A stretch of DNA of 64,000 bases from Thalassospira tepidiphila MCCC 1A03514 (GTDB taxonomy: Bacteria > Pseudomonadota > Alphaproteobacteria > Rhodospirillales > Thalassospiraceae). Within the stretch, counting starts at the first letter, position 1, and every line of letters starts with the position of its first letter. Below the pieces are notes generated by a model that was given only the letters and a program-made list of their open reading frames with translations, searched no databases and was not told where the DNA came from. The stretch lies in NCBI RefSeq assembly GCF_001662875.1, contig NZ_JPVZ01000002.1, positions 496,001-560,000 on the forward strand, in the 5' to 3' direction. The position numbers were made by a program, and so were the translations under genes. Below are positions 34,730 to 42,877 of this stretch, one piece after another.

Positions 34730-37033
34730 ATGACCGAAGCGATTGAACCGGAGACACAAATTCTTGCCGGCGAAGAAGCCCTCAAACTTTGGCGTAAGGG
34801 CCCAGCCGAATGGAATAACTGGGTTAATCTGCATCATGGATGGAAGATCAGTTTTTACGGTGTCGATTTCTCATCCGAACGGGAATCCGAAGGAGAGCTG
34901 TCGTTTTCGGGATATGATTTCGGCAATAACAACGTGGACTTCTATGAGGCCACTTTCGGCGATGGAAAAGTGGACTTCTCTGAGGCCACTTTCGGCGATG
35001 GCATCGTGACATTCTTTAAAGCGAATTTCGGTGATGGCAACGTAGACTTCACTGCAGCCAATTTCGGCGATAACAACGTAAACTTCTCTGAGGCCACTTT
35101 CGGCGATGGCATCGTGACATTCTTTAAAGCGAATTTCGGTGATGGCAACGTAGACTTCACTGCAGCCAATTTCGGCGATAACAACGTAAACTTCTCTGAG
35201 GCCACTTTCGGCGTTGGTAACGTGAACTTATCGGGGACAAAATTCGGCGTTGGCAACGTGAGCTTCATTGGAACCACTTTCGCCGATGGTGACGTGGACT
35301 TCTCTGCAGCCAATTTCGGCATTGGCAACGTGAACTTATCGGGGACAAAATTCGGCAGTGGCAAAGTGGACTTCTCAGATGCCACTTTCGGCGATAGCGT
35401 CGTTTCATTTTTCGGAGCCACTTTCGGCGATGGTAATGTGGACTTCTCAGATGCCACTTTCGGCGATGGTAATGTGGACTTCTCAGATGCCACTTTCGGC
35501 GATGGTAATGTGGACTTCTCAGATGCCACTTTCGGCGATGGTAATGTGGACTTCTCAGATGCCACTTTCGGCGATGGTAATGTGGACTTCTCAGATGCCA
35601 CTTTCGGCGATGGTAATGTGGACTTCTCAGATGCCACTTTCGGCGATGGTAATGTGGACTTCTCAGATGCCACTTTCGGCGATGGTAATGTGGACTTCTC
35701 AGATGCCACTTTCGGCGATGGTAATGTGGACTTCTCAGATGCCACTTTCGGCGATGGTAATGTGGACTTCTCAGATGCCACTTTCGGCGATGGTAATGTG
35801 GACTTCTCATATGCCAATTTCGGCGATGGCAACGTGAACTTCTCTGAGGCCACTTTCGGCGCTGGCAACTTGGACTTCTCGCGGGCAAAATTCGGCAGTG
35901 GCAAAGTGGACTTCTCTAAAGCCAATTTCCGCGATGGCAACGTGACATTCTTTTTAGCCAATTTCGGCGATGGCGAAGTGGACTTCTATGGAGCCACTTT
36001 CGGCGATGGTAATGTGGACTTCTCAGATGCCACTTTCGGCGATGGTAACGTGGACTTCCTTGGAACCACTTTCGGCGATGGCAACGTGAACTTCTTTGCG
36101 GCCACTTTCGGCGACGGCAATGTGAACTTCACTGAGGCCAATTTCGGCGCTGGCAACTTGGACTTCTATGCTGCCAATTTCGGCGATGGCAACGTGAACT
36201 TCGATTTGGTCACTTTATGCGATGGTAGCGTAATCTTCACTGAGGCAAAGCTTGCCACGTTGTACTTCAATCCGACGACAATAGGGGCGTGCCGGATTGA
36301 AGCCGAAGATTTATCAATCAAAAACCGGGCTGTATTCGAATTCCCTCTCTCCGCTGAGGCATTGACATTCTTGAGTTTGCAAGGCGCATCTTTTGATGGA
36401 CCGCTTCGTCTTTCAGGCAATATCGGCACCATCCCCGATCTTCGCGCCACCCGATCCACCCATCAGGTCGACCTCAGCGCGCTAAAGGTCAACCTGCGGC
36501 GTGTATGGCAATGGCGGAGTTGGCCGCCGAAACTGTCACCCGTCGCAGAAGATCCTACAGACGGGGCGAAGTCGGGGCGACTTAAAGAGATTGCCGAAAC
36601 CAACAGAGACCATCACGCTGCCTTAAGATTTTCCGCCGATGAAAACCGGGCACGAAGGTGGCGGGAAACATCCTGGCTGGGGTCGGTTCTGGACATGGCA
36701 TTCAGTGTTTGCAGTGATTACGGCCAAAACATCCTGCGACCGTTAGCAGCACTGTTGATCTTCACTGTCGTTTTCACATTGCTTTATAAAGCAATGAAGA
36801 CGCCAGTATCCGCCGACGTTGGAAGCATGTGGGAAGAGGCTTTGCTCTTATCGGTCAGCAACAGCGTGCCGTTTCTGCCGCAATCAAGTATTCTGCGGAC
36901 CGATGCAATTGATGTTCTGTATTGCGGAACACCAAGTCTGGCTGTTTATGCAATCATGATTGCGCAGGGTGTTTTCAGTTTCATTTTTCTATTCTTGGTT
37001 GGCCTTGGTCTAAGGAACCGTTTCCGTCTTTAA
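34730..37033 (+). CDS. Giant 12-residue-repeat membrane protein (pentapeptide-repeat-like)
   Basis: A 767-residue protein of unknown function. Residues 65-508 are 37 tandem dodecapeptides with consensus G-D-G-N-V-D-F-S-D-A-T-F. Each can be read as two pentapeptide-like units plus two residues and should stack as a beta-solenoid. Residues 509-660 hold a linker with an LKEIAETNRDHHAAL segment often found after such repeats. The C-terminus has two hydrophobic spans around a short loop and ends LGLRNRFRL, so the solenoid is probably tethered to the inner membrane. There is no signal peptide. Base use is more A+T-rich than the neighbours, and flanking repeats suggest transfer. Channel, phage-defence or toxin-protective roles are only speculation. 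Confidence 0.8.
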   Translation: MTEAIEPETQILAGEEALKLWRKGPAEWNNWVNLHHGWKISFYGVDFSSERESEGELSFSGYDFGNNNVDFYEATFGDGKVDFSEATFGDGIVTFFKANFGDGNVDFTAANFGDNNVNFSEATFGDGIVTFFKANFGDGNVDFTAANFGDNNVNFSEATFGVGNVNLSGTKFGVGNVSFIGTTFADGDVDFSAANFGIGNVNLSGTKFGSGKVDFSDATFGDSVVSFFGATFGDGNVDFSDATFGDGNVDFSDATFGDGNVDFSDATFGDGNVDFSDATFGDGNVDFSDATFGDGNVDFSDATFGDGNVDFSDATFGDGNVDFSDATFGDGNVDFSDATFGDGNVDFSDATFGDGNVDFSYANFGDGNVNFSEATFGAGNLDFSRAKFGSGKVDFSKANFRDGNVTFFLANFGDGEVDFYGATFGDGNVDFSDATFGDGNVDFLGTTFGDGNVNFFAATFGDGNVNFTEANFGAGNLDFYAANFGDGNVNFDLVTLCDGSVIFTEAKLATLYFNPTTIGACRIEAEDLSIKNRAVFEFPLSAEALTFLSLQGASFDGPLRLSGNIGTIPDLRATRSTHQVDLSALKVNLRRVWQWRSWPPKLSPVAEDPTDGAKSGRLKEIAETNRDHHAALRFSADENRARRWRETSWLGSVLDMAFSVCSDYGQNILRPLAALLIFTVVFTLLYKAMKTPVSADVGSMWEEALLLSVSNSVPFLPQSSILRTDAIDVLYCGTPSLAVYAIMIAQGVFSFIFLFLVGLGLRNRFRL
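34994..35209 (+). repeat. 108-bp exact tandem duplication
   Basis: Repeats 3-5 (34994-35101) and 6-8 (35102-35209) read as the same three-repeat unit twice, apparently identical at the base level. This shows an expansion unit of three repeats. Confidence 0.85.
35426..35821 (+). repeat. Homogeneous 36-bp array: ten identical copies plus one near-identical
   Basis: Ten consecutive copies encoding GDGNVDFSDATF are identical at the base level (35426-35785). The next copy (35786-35821) differs by two bases. This indicates very recent expansion or gene conversion, and copy number is probably variable between strains. Confidence 0.92.
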
Positions 37034-37087
37034 ACCTCCCGCGACACCAACACAAAAAGGGCTGCGGAGCAAGAAATGCGGCGAAGT

Positions 37088-37111
37088 CCCTGTTGATGTC
37101 GCCTGGGTCAC
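37088..37111 (+). repeat. Right copy of the 24-bp imperfect direct repeat
   Basis: It matches 34587-34610 in CCCTGTTGATGTCG and GGTCAC. In frame it reads VPVDVAWVTYEQILDWCERL up to a stop near 37218, which looks like the degraded end of a gene. Confidence 0.6.
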
Positions 37112-37144
37112 ATATGAGCAGATTTTAGACTGGTGTGAACGTTT

Positions 37145-37196
37145 GAAAAAAAGGGGACATGAAAAAAAGGGGACTGAAAAAAAAGGGGACAGATTT
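37145..37196 (+). repeat. Three tandem GAAAAAAAGGGGAC units including the right inverted repeat
   Basis: Units begin at 37145, 37161 and 37176. The last runs into GGGGACAGATTT (to 37196) and is the reverse complement of the left repeat at 34559-34576. Confidence 0.65.
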
Positions 37197-37220
37197 ACTT
37201 TTTCTTCTTTCCTCTAAGAC

Positions 37221-37256
37221 CAAAAAAAGACCGGCATCGATAAACGAGCCGGTCTT
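37221..37256 (-). terminator. Rho-independent terminator of the argE operon
   Basis: On the minus strand AAGACCGGC and GCCGGTCTT form a 9-bp stem, followed by eight T. It lies about 150 bases past the argE stop. Confidence 0.8.
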
Positions 37257-37403
37257 CAAGTTGGCTTGCTATGACCACATCAGGGGGGATGTGGCCGGGA
37301 GTTTCTCACCTGTCAGAACCCCGTTGGTGCAGCATCGGGTTGGGAGACATTCTACTGCGGGGTACCAACTGACGGTGCGGGGTGGCGCGTCGTCATGGTG
37401 AGA

Positions 37404-38582
37404 TCAGGCTGCAGCAGCCTGATCTGTGAGCGCGTCGAGGAAGTCCAGGCATTCCTCGATCTGCGAAATTTCAATGAACTCGTTGGGTTTGTGCGCCTGC
37501 TCGATGCTGCCGGGGCCGCAAATGATCGACGGGATGTTGCCCTGCTTTTCAAATACGCCACCTTCCGAGCCATATGACACCTTGCCGGAAATCTCCGGGA
37601 TGATGTTGCTGACATAGGAAAAGGCTTCGGCATCCGTGCAATCACCCATCCCCGGATAGGAAAAGATCTTCTCGAAGGTGAACCCGGTATCCTCTGCCTT
37701 GGCCTTCATCTCGGCATCAAGGGTGTCCATGATGGTCTTTTGCAGATCGGCAATCACCGCTTCGGCGTCATGGTCGGGCAGATGGCGAATTTCAAAGGTA
37801 AACTCGCAATATTCAGGCGTCACGTTGGTCGCCGTCCCGCCACTGATCGTGGTGGTCAGCATCGTGCTGTGCGGCACGGTGAAGTCTTGATCAAACGGGC
37901 CGTTTTCTTCGAATTCACGGGCCTTGTCGGCAATCAGGTTAATCGCACGTGCGCCATATTCAATGGCATTGACGTGATCAGGCGCAAACGAGCTGTGTCC
38001 GGCGGTACCCGTTACGCCAACCCGCATGGAATATTTGCCCTTCTGGCCGTTAATCACCTTCATGTTGGTCGGCTCGCCAATCACGGCCAGATGCGGTGGC
38101 GTGTCCATTTTCGCCAGATGATCGACCATCGAACCAACACCGATACAGCCGACTTCCTCGTCATAGGACAGGCAAAGATGAAACGGGATTTCAAGGTCGC
38201 GTTTGACCAGTTCCGGGATCATCGCCAGCGCACAGGCCGAAAAGCCTTTCATGTCGGCTGAACCGCGCCCAAACAGCTTGCCATCGCGTTCGGTCAGCTC
38301 AAATGCCGGGCTGATCCATGTGGTCTCAAGGGCGGGCACCACATCGGTATGACCCGAAAGCGCAATACCGGGCACCCCTTTGGGGCCGATGGTCGCCAGA
38401 AGGTTGGCTTTTTGCCCGGTTTCATCGTGGAACAGCGTGGACTCAACGCCATATTCCGCCAGATAGTCGCGGACGAAATGGATCAGACCGAGATTGGAGT
38501 TTTTGCTCGTCGTGTCGAACGCCACCAGTTTGCCAAGCAGATCGATGGCATGATGAAGGCGGGACATGTTTGGTTTGGACAT
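37404..38582 (-). CDS. argE: Acetylornithine deacetylase (M20 family)
   Basis: A 392-residue zinc aminoacylase. The metal ligands lie in SGHTDVVP (His), GRGSADMKGF (Asp) and the catalytic SYDEEVGCIG (Glu-Glu). It removes acetate from N2-acetylornithine in arginine synthesis. I chose the ATG at 38582, 20 bases after the tctA stop. The open frame extends further but into tctA. It is the last gene of a tctC-B-A-argE unit, so it might instead deacylate a compound brought in by that transporter; ArgE and other M20 deacylases are hard to separate by sequence alone. The argD, argF and argG genes are elsewhere in this window. Confidence 0.88.
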   Translation of the reverse strand: MSKPNMSRLHHAIDLLGKLVAFDTTSKNSNLGLIHFVRDYLAEYGVESTLFHDETGQKANLLATIGPKGVPGIALSGHTDVVPALETTWISPAFELTERDGKLFGRGSADMKGFSACALAMIPELVKRDLEIPFHLCLSYDEEVGCIGVGSMVDHLAKMDTPPHLAVIGEPTNMKVINGQKGKYSMRVGVTGTAGHSSFAPDHVNAIEYGARAINLIADKAREFEENGPFDQDFTVPHSTMLTTTISGGTATNVTPEYCEFTFEIRHLPDHDAEAVIADLQKTIMDTLDAEMKAKAEDTGFTFEKIFSYPGMGDCTDAEAFSYVSNIIPEISGKVSYGSEGGVFEKQGNIPSIICGPGSIEQAHKPNEFIEISQIEECLDFLDALTDQAAAA

Positions 38583-38601
38583 TTTTATCTTCTTGTTTGG
38601 G

Positions 38602-40104
38602 TCAGGACGCGGATGCGTTGGTGGCATCGCGATTGTCGCGCCATTTCTTCCATTCGCGGCGAATGGTCAGAATGACAAACAGAACGGTCAGGGCAAAGAA
38701 GCCCCATGAAATCCATGACTGAAAGAAAACACCAAGATCACCGCGCGAAATCGCAAGCGACCGGCGCATATTGTCTTCAAACATCGGGCCAAGGATAAAG
38801 GCGATCAGGAACGGGGCCGCCGGGATGTTAAGCAACATCATGGCAAAGCCAACCACACCCATCACCAGAAGGACGGTGACATCAAACGGGCTCGCCCCGA
38901 TGGAATAGATGCCATAAACGCACAGGATCAGAATGCAGGGCAAAAGCAGCGTCTGGGGAATGCGCGAAATCTTGGTAAAGGCACCGGCTGTTGCCTTGCC
39001 GGCAACAAACAGGAAGACCGAACTAAACAGGATGCCGATAAACAGCGCATAGACATCGCCCAGATTATTCTGGAACAGAAGCGGGCCGGGGGTCAGGCCA
39101 TGGATCATGAACGCACCCAGCATCACACCGGTAATCACATCACCGGGCACACCAAGGGCCAGAAGCGGGATCATGGTCGCACCGCACGCACCGTTATTGG
39201 CAGACTCGGACGCAGCAATGCCTTCAAGCTCGCCTTCGCCGAACTTGTCCCCGTTTTTCGAGGTCCGGCGCGCTTCGCTATAGGAAAAGAACGCTGCCGT
39301 CGACGGACCGATGCCAGGGATCGCGCCCAGGATCACGCCAATGATTGATCCGCGACAGATCGATTTGATCGAGCCGCGAAACTCGGCAAGGGTCAGGCGG
39401 TTGTCGCCCAGTTTCATTGCCGCCGCATTATCTTCCGGGCGGAACACAATCATCTTGATCAGTTCCGGCAGGGCAAACAGACCGATCAGAACCGGCACCA
39501 TGCCAAGACCCGATTTCATGTCTTCGGAAAGCGCAAAGCGGAACGATCCGTACATGTCTTCGCCCACGGTCGCCAAAAGCAAGCCAAGGCAGGCCGAAAT
39601 GATACCCAGAACCAGCGACCGGCCCGAAATACTTGCCACAATGGTCAGCGAAAACGCCATCAGCATAAAGAATTCCGGCGGACCAACGCGTAGCGCAAAT
39701 GTCGCCAGCGGGATGGCGAGGAAAAACAGCGAAATGTTGGAAATGAAATCGCCGATGCAGCTTGAAATCAACGCCATGTTCAGCGCCTTGCCACCCTTGC
39801 CGGCGCGTGCCAGCGGATAGCCGTCAAGCACCGTGCAGGCGGCTGATGCCGTGCCGGGCGTCTTGATCAGGATGGCCGAGATTGATCCGCCGTAAGTTGA
39901 GCCTTTATACAGCGCAACCAACAGCAAAATACTCGTCACCGGCGACAGATAGAACGTAAACGGCAGGGCCAGGGTGACGGCCATGGTCCCGGTCATGCCC
40001 GGGATCGCGCCAATGATCACACCGCCCCAGATCCCGGCAAACATCGCCAGGAAATTCGGTAACGTTGCCACCTCCTGAAAGGCGTAAAGCAATTCATTCC
40101 ACAT
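38602..40104 (-). CDS. tctA: TctA-family large permease of a tripartite tricarboxylate transporter
   Basis: A 500-residue inner-membrane protein with about 11-12 spans. It shows the family's glycine-rich signature (GAIPGMTGTMAVTLALPFTF near the N-terminus) and the second inverted copy (GAIPGIGPSTAAFFSY). It forms the translocation channel of a sodium-driven TTT carrier for carboxylates. It is preceded by the tctB and tctC genes and followed closely by argE. The substrate cannot be assigned from sequence. Confidence 0.95.
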   Translation of the reverse strand: MWNELLYAFQEVATLPNFLAMFAGIWGGVIIGAIPGMTGTMAVTLALPFTFYLSPVTSILLLVALYKGSTYGGSISAILIKTPGTASAACTVLDGYPLARAGKGGKALNMALISSCIGDFISNISLFFLAIPLATFALRVGPPEFFMLMAFSLTIVASISGRSLVLGIISACLGLLLATVGEDMYGSFRFALSEDMKSGLGMVPVLIGLFALPELIKMIVFRPEDNAAAMKLGDNRLTLAEFRGSIKSICRGSIIGVILGAIPGIGPSTAAFFSYSEARRTSKNGDKFGEGELEGIAASESANNGACGATMIPLLALGVPGDVITGVMLGAFMIHGLTPGPLLFQNNLGDVYALFIGILFSSVFLFVAGKATAGAFTKISRIPQTLLLPCILILCVYGIYSIGASPFDVTVLLVMGVVGFAMMLLNIPAAPFLIAFILGPMFEDNMRRSLAISRGDLGVFFQSWISWGFFALTVLFVILTIRREWKKWRDNRDATNASAS

Positions 40105-40120
40105 AACGATGAACTCTCAA

Positions 40121-40651
40121 TCAGATCAGGGTGGTCAGGTGGGAAATGTTCGCCGACAACAGCTTGCCCTTGGGGAAGGGCGTATGCGTGACTTCGGTAA
40201 ACAGCAGATACAAAAGAACCGGGAAAATGACCGCAAGGCCGATCATCCAGAACTTGCGTTCGAAATTGCCCGTCATGATGAACAACACGCCAAGCAACAA
40301 AACCGTCGCCGGGACAAATCCGATCAATGGCATGCCATACACAAAGGCGACAAACACGATCAGGATACCGGCAAAACGCATCAGATGGGTCTTGTTGCCA
40401 AGGATGCGGGTGCCAAATCCTTCGACGCGGTCACGGCTGGCTTCGCGCATTTTCGGGAAGGCCAGAACAAGCGCAAGAACACCCATCACCAGTCCGATCA
40501 CCGCGACCACGCGCGGCCACATATCAGGTGGCGGGGCAAAGCCCGGAATGAAAGACGGAACCTTCACATAGATCGGGATCAGAACGAACAGGATGACGGC
40601 AAAGAACACCGTTGCCACCAGTCCGGCATAGAAATCACGATTTTGGTTCAT
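40121..40651 (-). CDS. tctB: TctB-family small permease
   Basis: A 176-residue protein with four hydrophobic spans, the usual size and layout of the small membrane subunit of TTT carriers. The start at 40651 has GACGGA close upstream; ATGs at 40666 and 40669 would add up to six residues. It ends 16 bases before tctA begins. Confidence 0.88.
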   Translation of the reverse strand: MNQNRDFYAGLVATVFFAVILFVLIPIYVKVPSFIPGFAPPPDMWPRVVAVIGLVMGVLALVLAFPKMREASRDRVEGFGTRILGNKTHLMRFAGILIVFVAFVYGMPLIGFVPATVLLLGVLFIMTGNFERKFWMIGLAVIFPVLLYLLFTEVTHTPFPKGKLLSANISHLTTLI

Positions 40652-40711
40652 GGTTCCGTCTCGCATCAAAAGTCTGAACTAAACGACGTTGGTAGGGTCA
40701 GGACCTAACGC

Positions 40712-41701
40712 TTACTGGATGTAGCCGAACTTCTTGGCCATGCCGTTATAAAGCTCGAACTGGCTTTTGACGTAGGCAGCCGGATCTTCATCACCAATGA
40801 TCGAGGTCGAACCGCGTTTCTCGGCAAGATCAAGCCACTGTTCATCGGTCGCAACCTGACCAAGGATCTCGGTCCATTTGGCAACGACATCTTCCGGAAG
40901 ACCTTTCGGCGCATACAAGCCGCTCCAGCCGCCAACCTGACCGGCCTGGGCATAACCCAGTTCTTTCGCGGTCGGAACATCCGGCAGGGATGCCATACGT
41001 TTCGGCGAATAGACCATCAGCGGACGCATTTTACCGGCTTCGATGTGGGGCATCAGGGAGCCAGCAGCAATCGCCAGGAAATCAACGTGACCGCCAAGCA
41101 GGGCAGCGGCCAGTGCAGAGCCGCCTTTATATGGCACGAGGGTGGATGCGGTCAGCGGGTCAAGACCAACGTCAGACAGCAATGCCTGAACCGTAAAGCC
41201 GTCAATCGCGGTGGGGCCGGATGCGGCGTAGGTGGTGGCACCGTTGCTGTCTTTGATTTTGGCAATCAGCTCGTCGATGGTCTGGATATCGGAATTGGCA
41301 TTCACCGCCAAAATCATCGGGGTGGCTTCAAGCATGCCAAGGAAGGTGTAGGCATCCCAGCCAACCGGGCTGTCGGTATAGACAGCCGGATAAAGCGCCA
41401 TTCCAACACGCGACAGAAGAAGGGTATAGCCATCCGGGTCGGCTTCGGAAACGAAGCGCGCGCCATTCATGCCGCCATTGCCGGTCTTGTTGACCACAAC
41501 AACCGGCTGCCCGCCGGTATAGTTGCTTGCGGTTTCTGCCAGCGCACGGGCGGCCAGGTCAGATGCACCGCCGGCACCATAAGGTGCGACCAGCGTAATG
41601 GCTTTTTCAGGATAGGCGTCTGCCTGCGCGGTCGAAATCATGGATGTGGTTGCAAGGATTGCGGCTGCGATCCCGGCTGCTTTCTTAAGCTTGTGAAACA
41701 T
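40712..41701 (-). CDS. tctC: TctC-family solute-binding protein
   Basis: A 329-residue periplasmic receptor (Bug/TctC family). Signal peptide at residues 1-28 (cleavage near AQADA), then YPEKAITLVAPYGAGGASD, the conserved loop that grips a carboxylate. AGGGAG lies 8 bases before the ATG at 41701; an ATG at 41707 would be only 2 bases from it. It heads the tct-argE unit and is divergent from a LysR gene. The ligand is unknown; the family binds di/tricarboxylates and some amino-acid derivatives. Confidence 0.93.
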   Translation of the reverse strand: MFHKLKKAAGIAAAILATTSMISTAQADAYPEKAITLVAPYGAGGASDLAARALAETASNYTGGQPVVVVNKTGNGGMNGARFVSEADPDGYTLLLSRVGMALYPAVYTDSPVGWDAYTFLGMLEATPMILAVNANSDIQTIDELIAKIKDSNGATTYAASGPTAIDGFTVQALLSDVGLDPLTASTLVPYKGGSALAAALLGGHVDFLAIAAGSLMPHIEAGKMRPLMVYSPKRMASLPDVPTAKELGYAQAGQVGGWSGLYAPKGLPEDVVAKWTEILGQVATDEQWLDLAEKRGSTSIIGDEDPAAYVKSQFELYNGMAKKFGYIQ

Positions 41702-41824
41702 TTTCATGTCTCCCTGGGTGGTGGTGGCAGAATTGCCGGAGCTCAGACTGGTTTTCACTCTGTCTTTTGTTTTTGTGCCTTCTTGCATAGACAAACTATA
41801 ACCGGTGACGCAAAAAATTAATTC

Positions 41825-41847
41825 CAGTATAACTAATTTACATACTG
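41825..41847. promoter_or_regulatory. LysR-type operator, CAGTAT-N11-ATACTG
   Basis: A perfect 6-bp dyad with an 11-base spacer matches the T-N11-A rule for LysR regulators. It lies between the divergent tctC and lysR-type genes, 42 bases before the LysR start. Confidence 0.65.
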
Positions 41848-41888
41848 AACAGCGTTCTGCGGCCGAAATCCGGATTTGGGAAAGCACG

Positions 41889-42794
41889 ATGAAACTGCGC
41901 GAACTCGAAAGCTTCAATGCCTTTATGACCCACGGTTCTGTGACGGGCGCGGCCCAGGCGATGAATATCAGCCAACCGATGGTCAGCCGGCTGTTGAACA
42001 ATTTTGAAAAATCGGTCGGGTTTGAACTGTTTACCCGCAAACGCAATCAGCTGATCGCGACGTCCGAGGCCCAGCAGTTCCATGCCACCGTGTTGCGGTC
42101 ACTCAATGCTTTCCGCGAGGTCGAAACCCAGGCGCGTGCAATTGCCAATGATCAGTTGGGTGCCATCCGTATCGCCGCCCAGCCGATCTATGTTGATACC
42201 TATCTGCTTGATGTTGTTGCCAAGTTCAAACAGGCCCATCCCAAGGTTTCGATCAGTATTACCGATACGGGCCTCGAAGGGATGTTGGATATGATTGCCA
42301 CCCGCCAGTGCGATCTTGGCATCGGCATTACCCTTGATCTGCAAGACCCGGATGTGGTGATCACCCCACTTGCGCAATCGCGTGCCGTCTGTCTGATGCC
42401 GGTCGATCACAGGCTGGCAAAGTTCGAAACCATCGATATCGATTTGCTGCGCGGCGAAGACTTTGTTGAACTCTCCATCGGATCGCCGCTCCGCACCAAG
42501 ATCGACTATATTTTCCAGATTGCCGGCTGGCCGCGCAAAATCGCGGTCGAGGCCCGCACCATCCGCACCATCTCGCGCCTGGTTGAACGCAATGTCGGCA
42601 TTTCGGTCAGTGACCCGTTCGCAGCCCTTCTGGTCGACACCAACAAGGTGGTCGCCCGTACGCTCACGCCGACCATCGAATGGGATGTGGCACTGTTTAC
42701 CGCGTCACGTGAACTGAGTGCGGTGGAAAAACGGTTTCTCGCATTTCTGCGCGCCGAATTGCCAAATCTGCGCGCCAGCGGCTGTATTGTATGA
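41889..42794 (+). CDS. LysR-family transcriptional regulator
   Basis: A 301-residue regulator. The N-terminal helix-turn-helix (SVTGAAQAMNISQPMVSRLL) is followed by a periplasmic-binding-protein-like effector domain from about residue 90. I chose the ATG at 41889, preceded by GGGAAAG, because it begins at the family start (MKLRELESFNAF). A longer frame to 41805 would add 28 unrelated residues. It is divergent from tctC, and the dyad between them is a likely site for auto-regulation and control of tctCBA-argE (inference). Confidence 0.93.
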   Translation: MKLRELESFNAFMTHGSVTGAAQAMNISQPMVSRLLNNFEKSVGFELFTRKRNQLIATSEAQQFHATVLRSLNAFREVETQARAIANDQLGAIRIAAQPIYVDTYLLDVVAKFKQAHPKVSISITDTGLEGMLDMIATRQCDLGIGITLDLQDPDVVITPLAQSRAVCLMPVDHRLAKFETIDIDLLRGEDFVELSIGSPLRTKIDYIFQIAGWPRKIAVEARTIRTISRLVERNVGISVSDPFAALLVDTNKVVARTLTPTIEWDVALFTASRELSAVEKRFLAFLRAELPNLRASGCIV

Positions 42795-42854
42795 GGATTT
42801 GATTTGGCCCTATTTGGGGCGATACTCCGGAATCGGCCCATTATTCACTGAATT

Positions 42855-42877
42855 TGAATAATGACCCTGATTATTCA
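42855..42877. terminator. A+T hairpin between convergent lysR and lysE-type genes
   Basis: TGAATAAT and ATTATTCA form a perfect 8-bp dyad with a 7-base loop. Weak pairing makes a terminator role uncertain. Confidence 0.35.

Larger units (their letters stand above)
34922..36253 (+). repeat. 37 tandem copies of a 36-bp coding repeat
   Basis: The whole solenoid region keeps exact 36-base phase from 34922 to 36253 without an indel. Copies outside the central block differ from each other; the central block is homogeneous. Confidence 0.9.
37112..37403. other. Gene-poor right flank of the cassette
   Basis: It holds the tandem A7-GGGGAC units, the argE terminator, and about 145 bases with a small hairpin CCACATC/GATGTGG (37275-37294) as part of the argE 3' untranslated region. 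No coding region is supported. Confidence 0.5.

Noticed and set aside
34420..34746. 108-codon frame starting MFVIPAKAGIH
   Set aside because: Its first part is the dispersed palindromic repeat read as protein, a well-known annotation error. The end overlaps the real gene; only the PVDV segment is of interest, as a fossil.
35426..35821. CRISPR-like array of 36-bp repeats
   Set aside because: The copies are contiguous, with no spacers, and are in frame with a protein; no cas genes are near.
34942..35961. Low-complexity open frames on both strands inside the repeat gene
   Set aside because: Any frame through a 36-bp repeat without stops stays open. Only the plus frame with flanking unique domains is a plausible protein.
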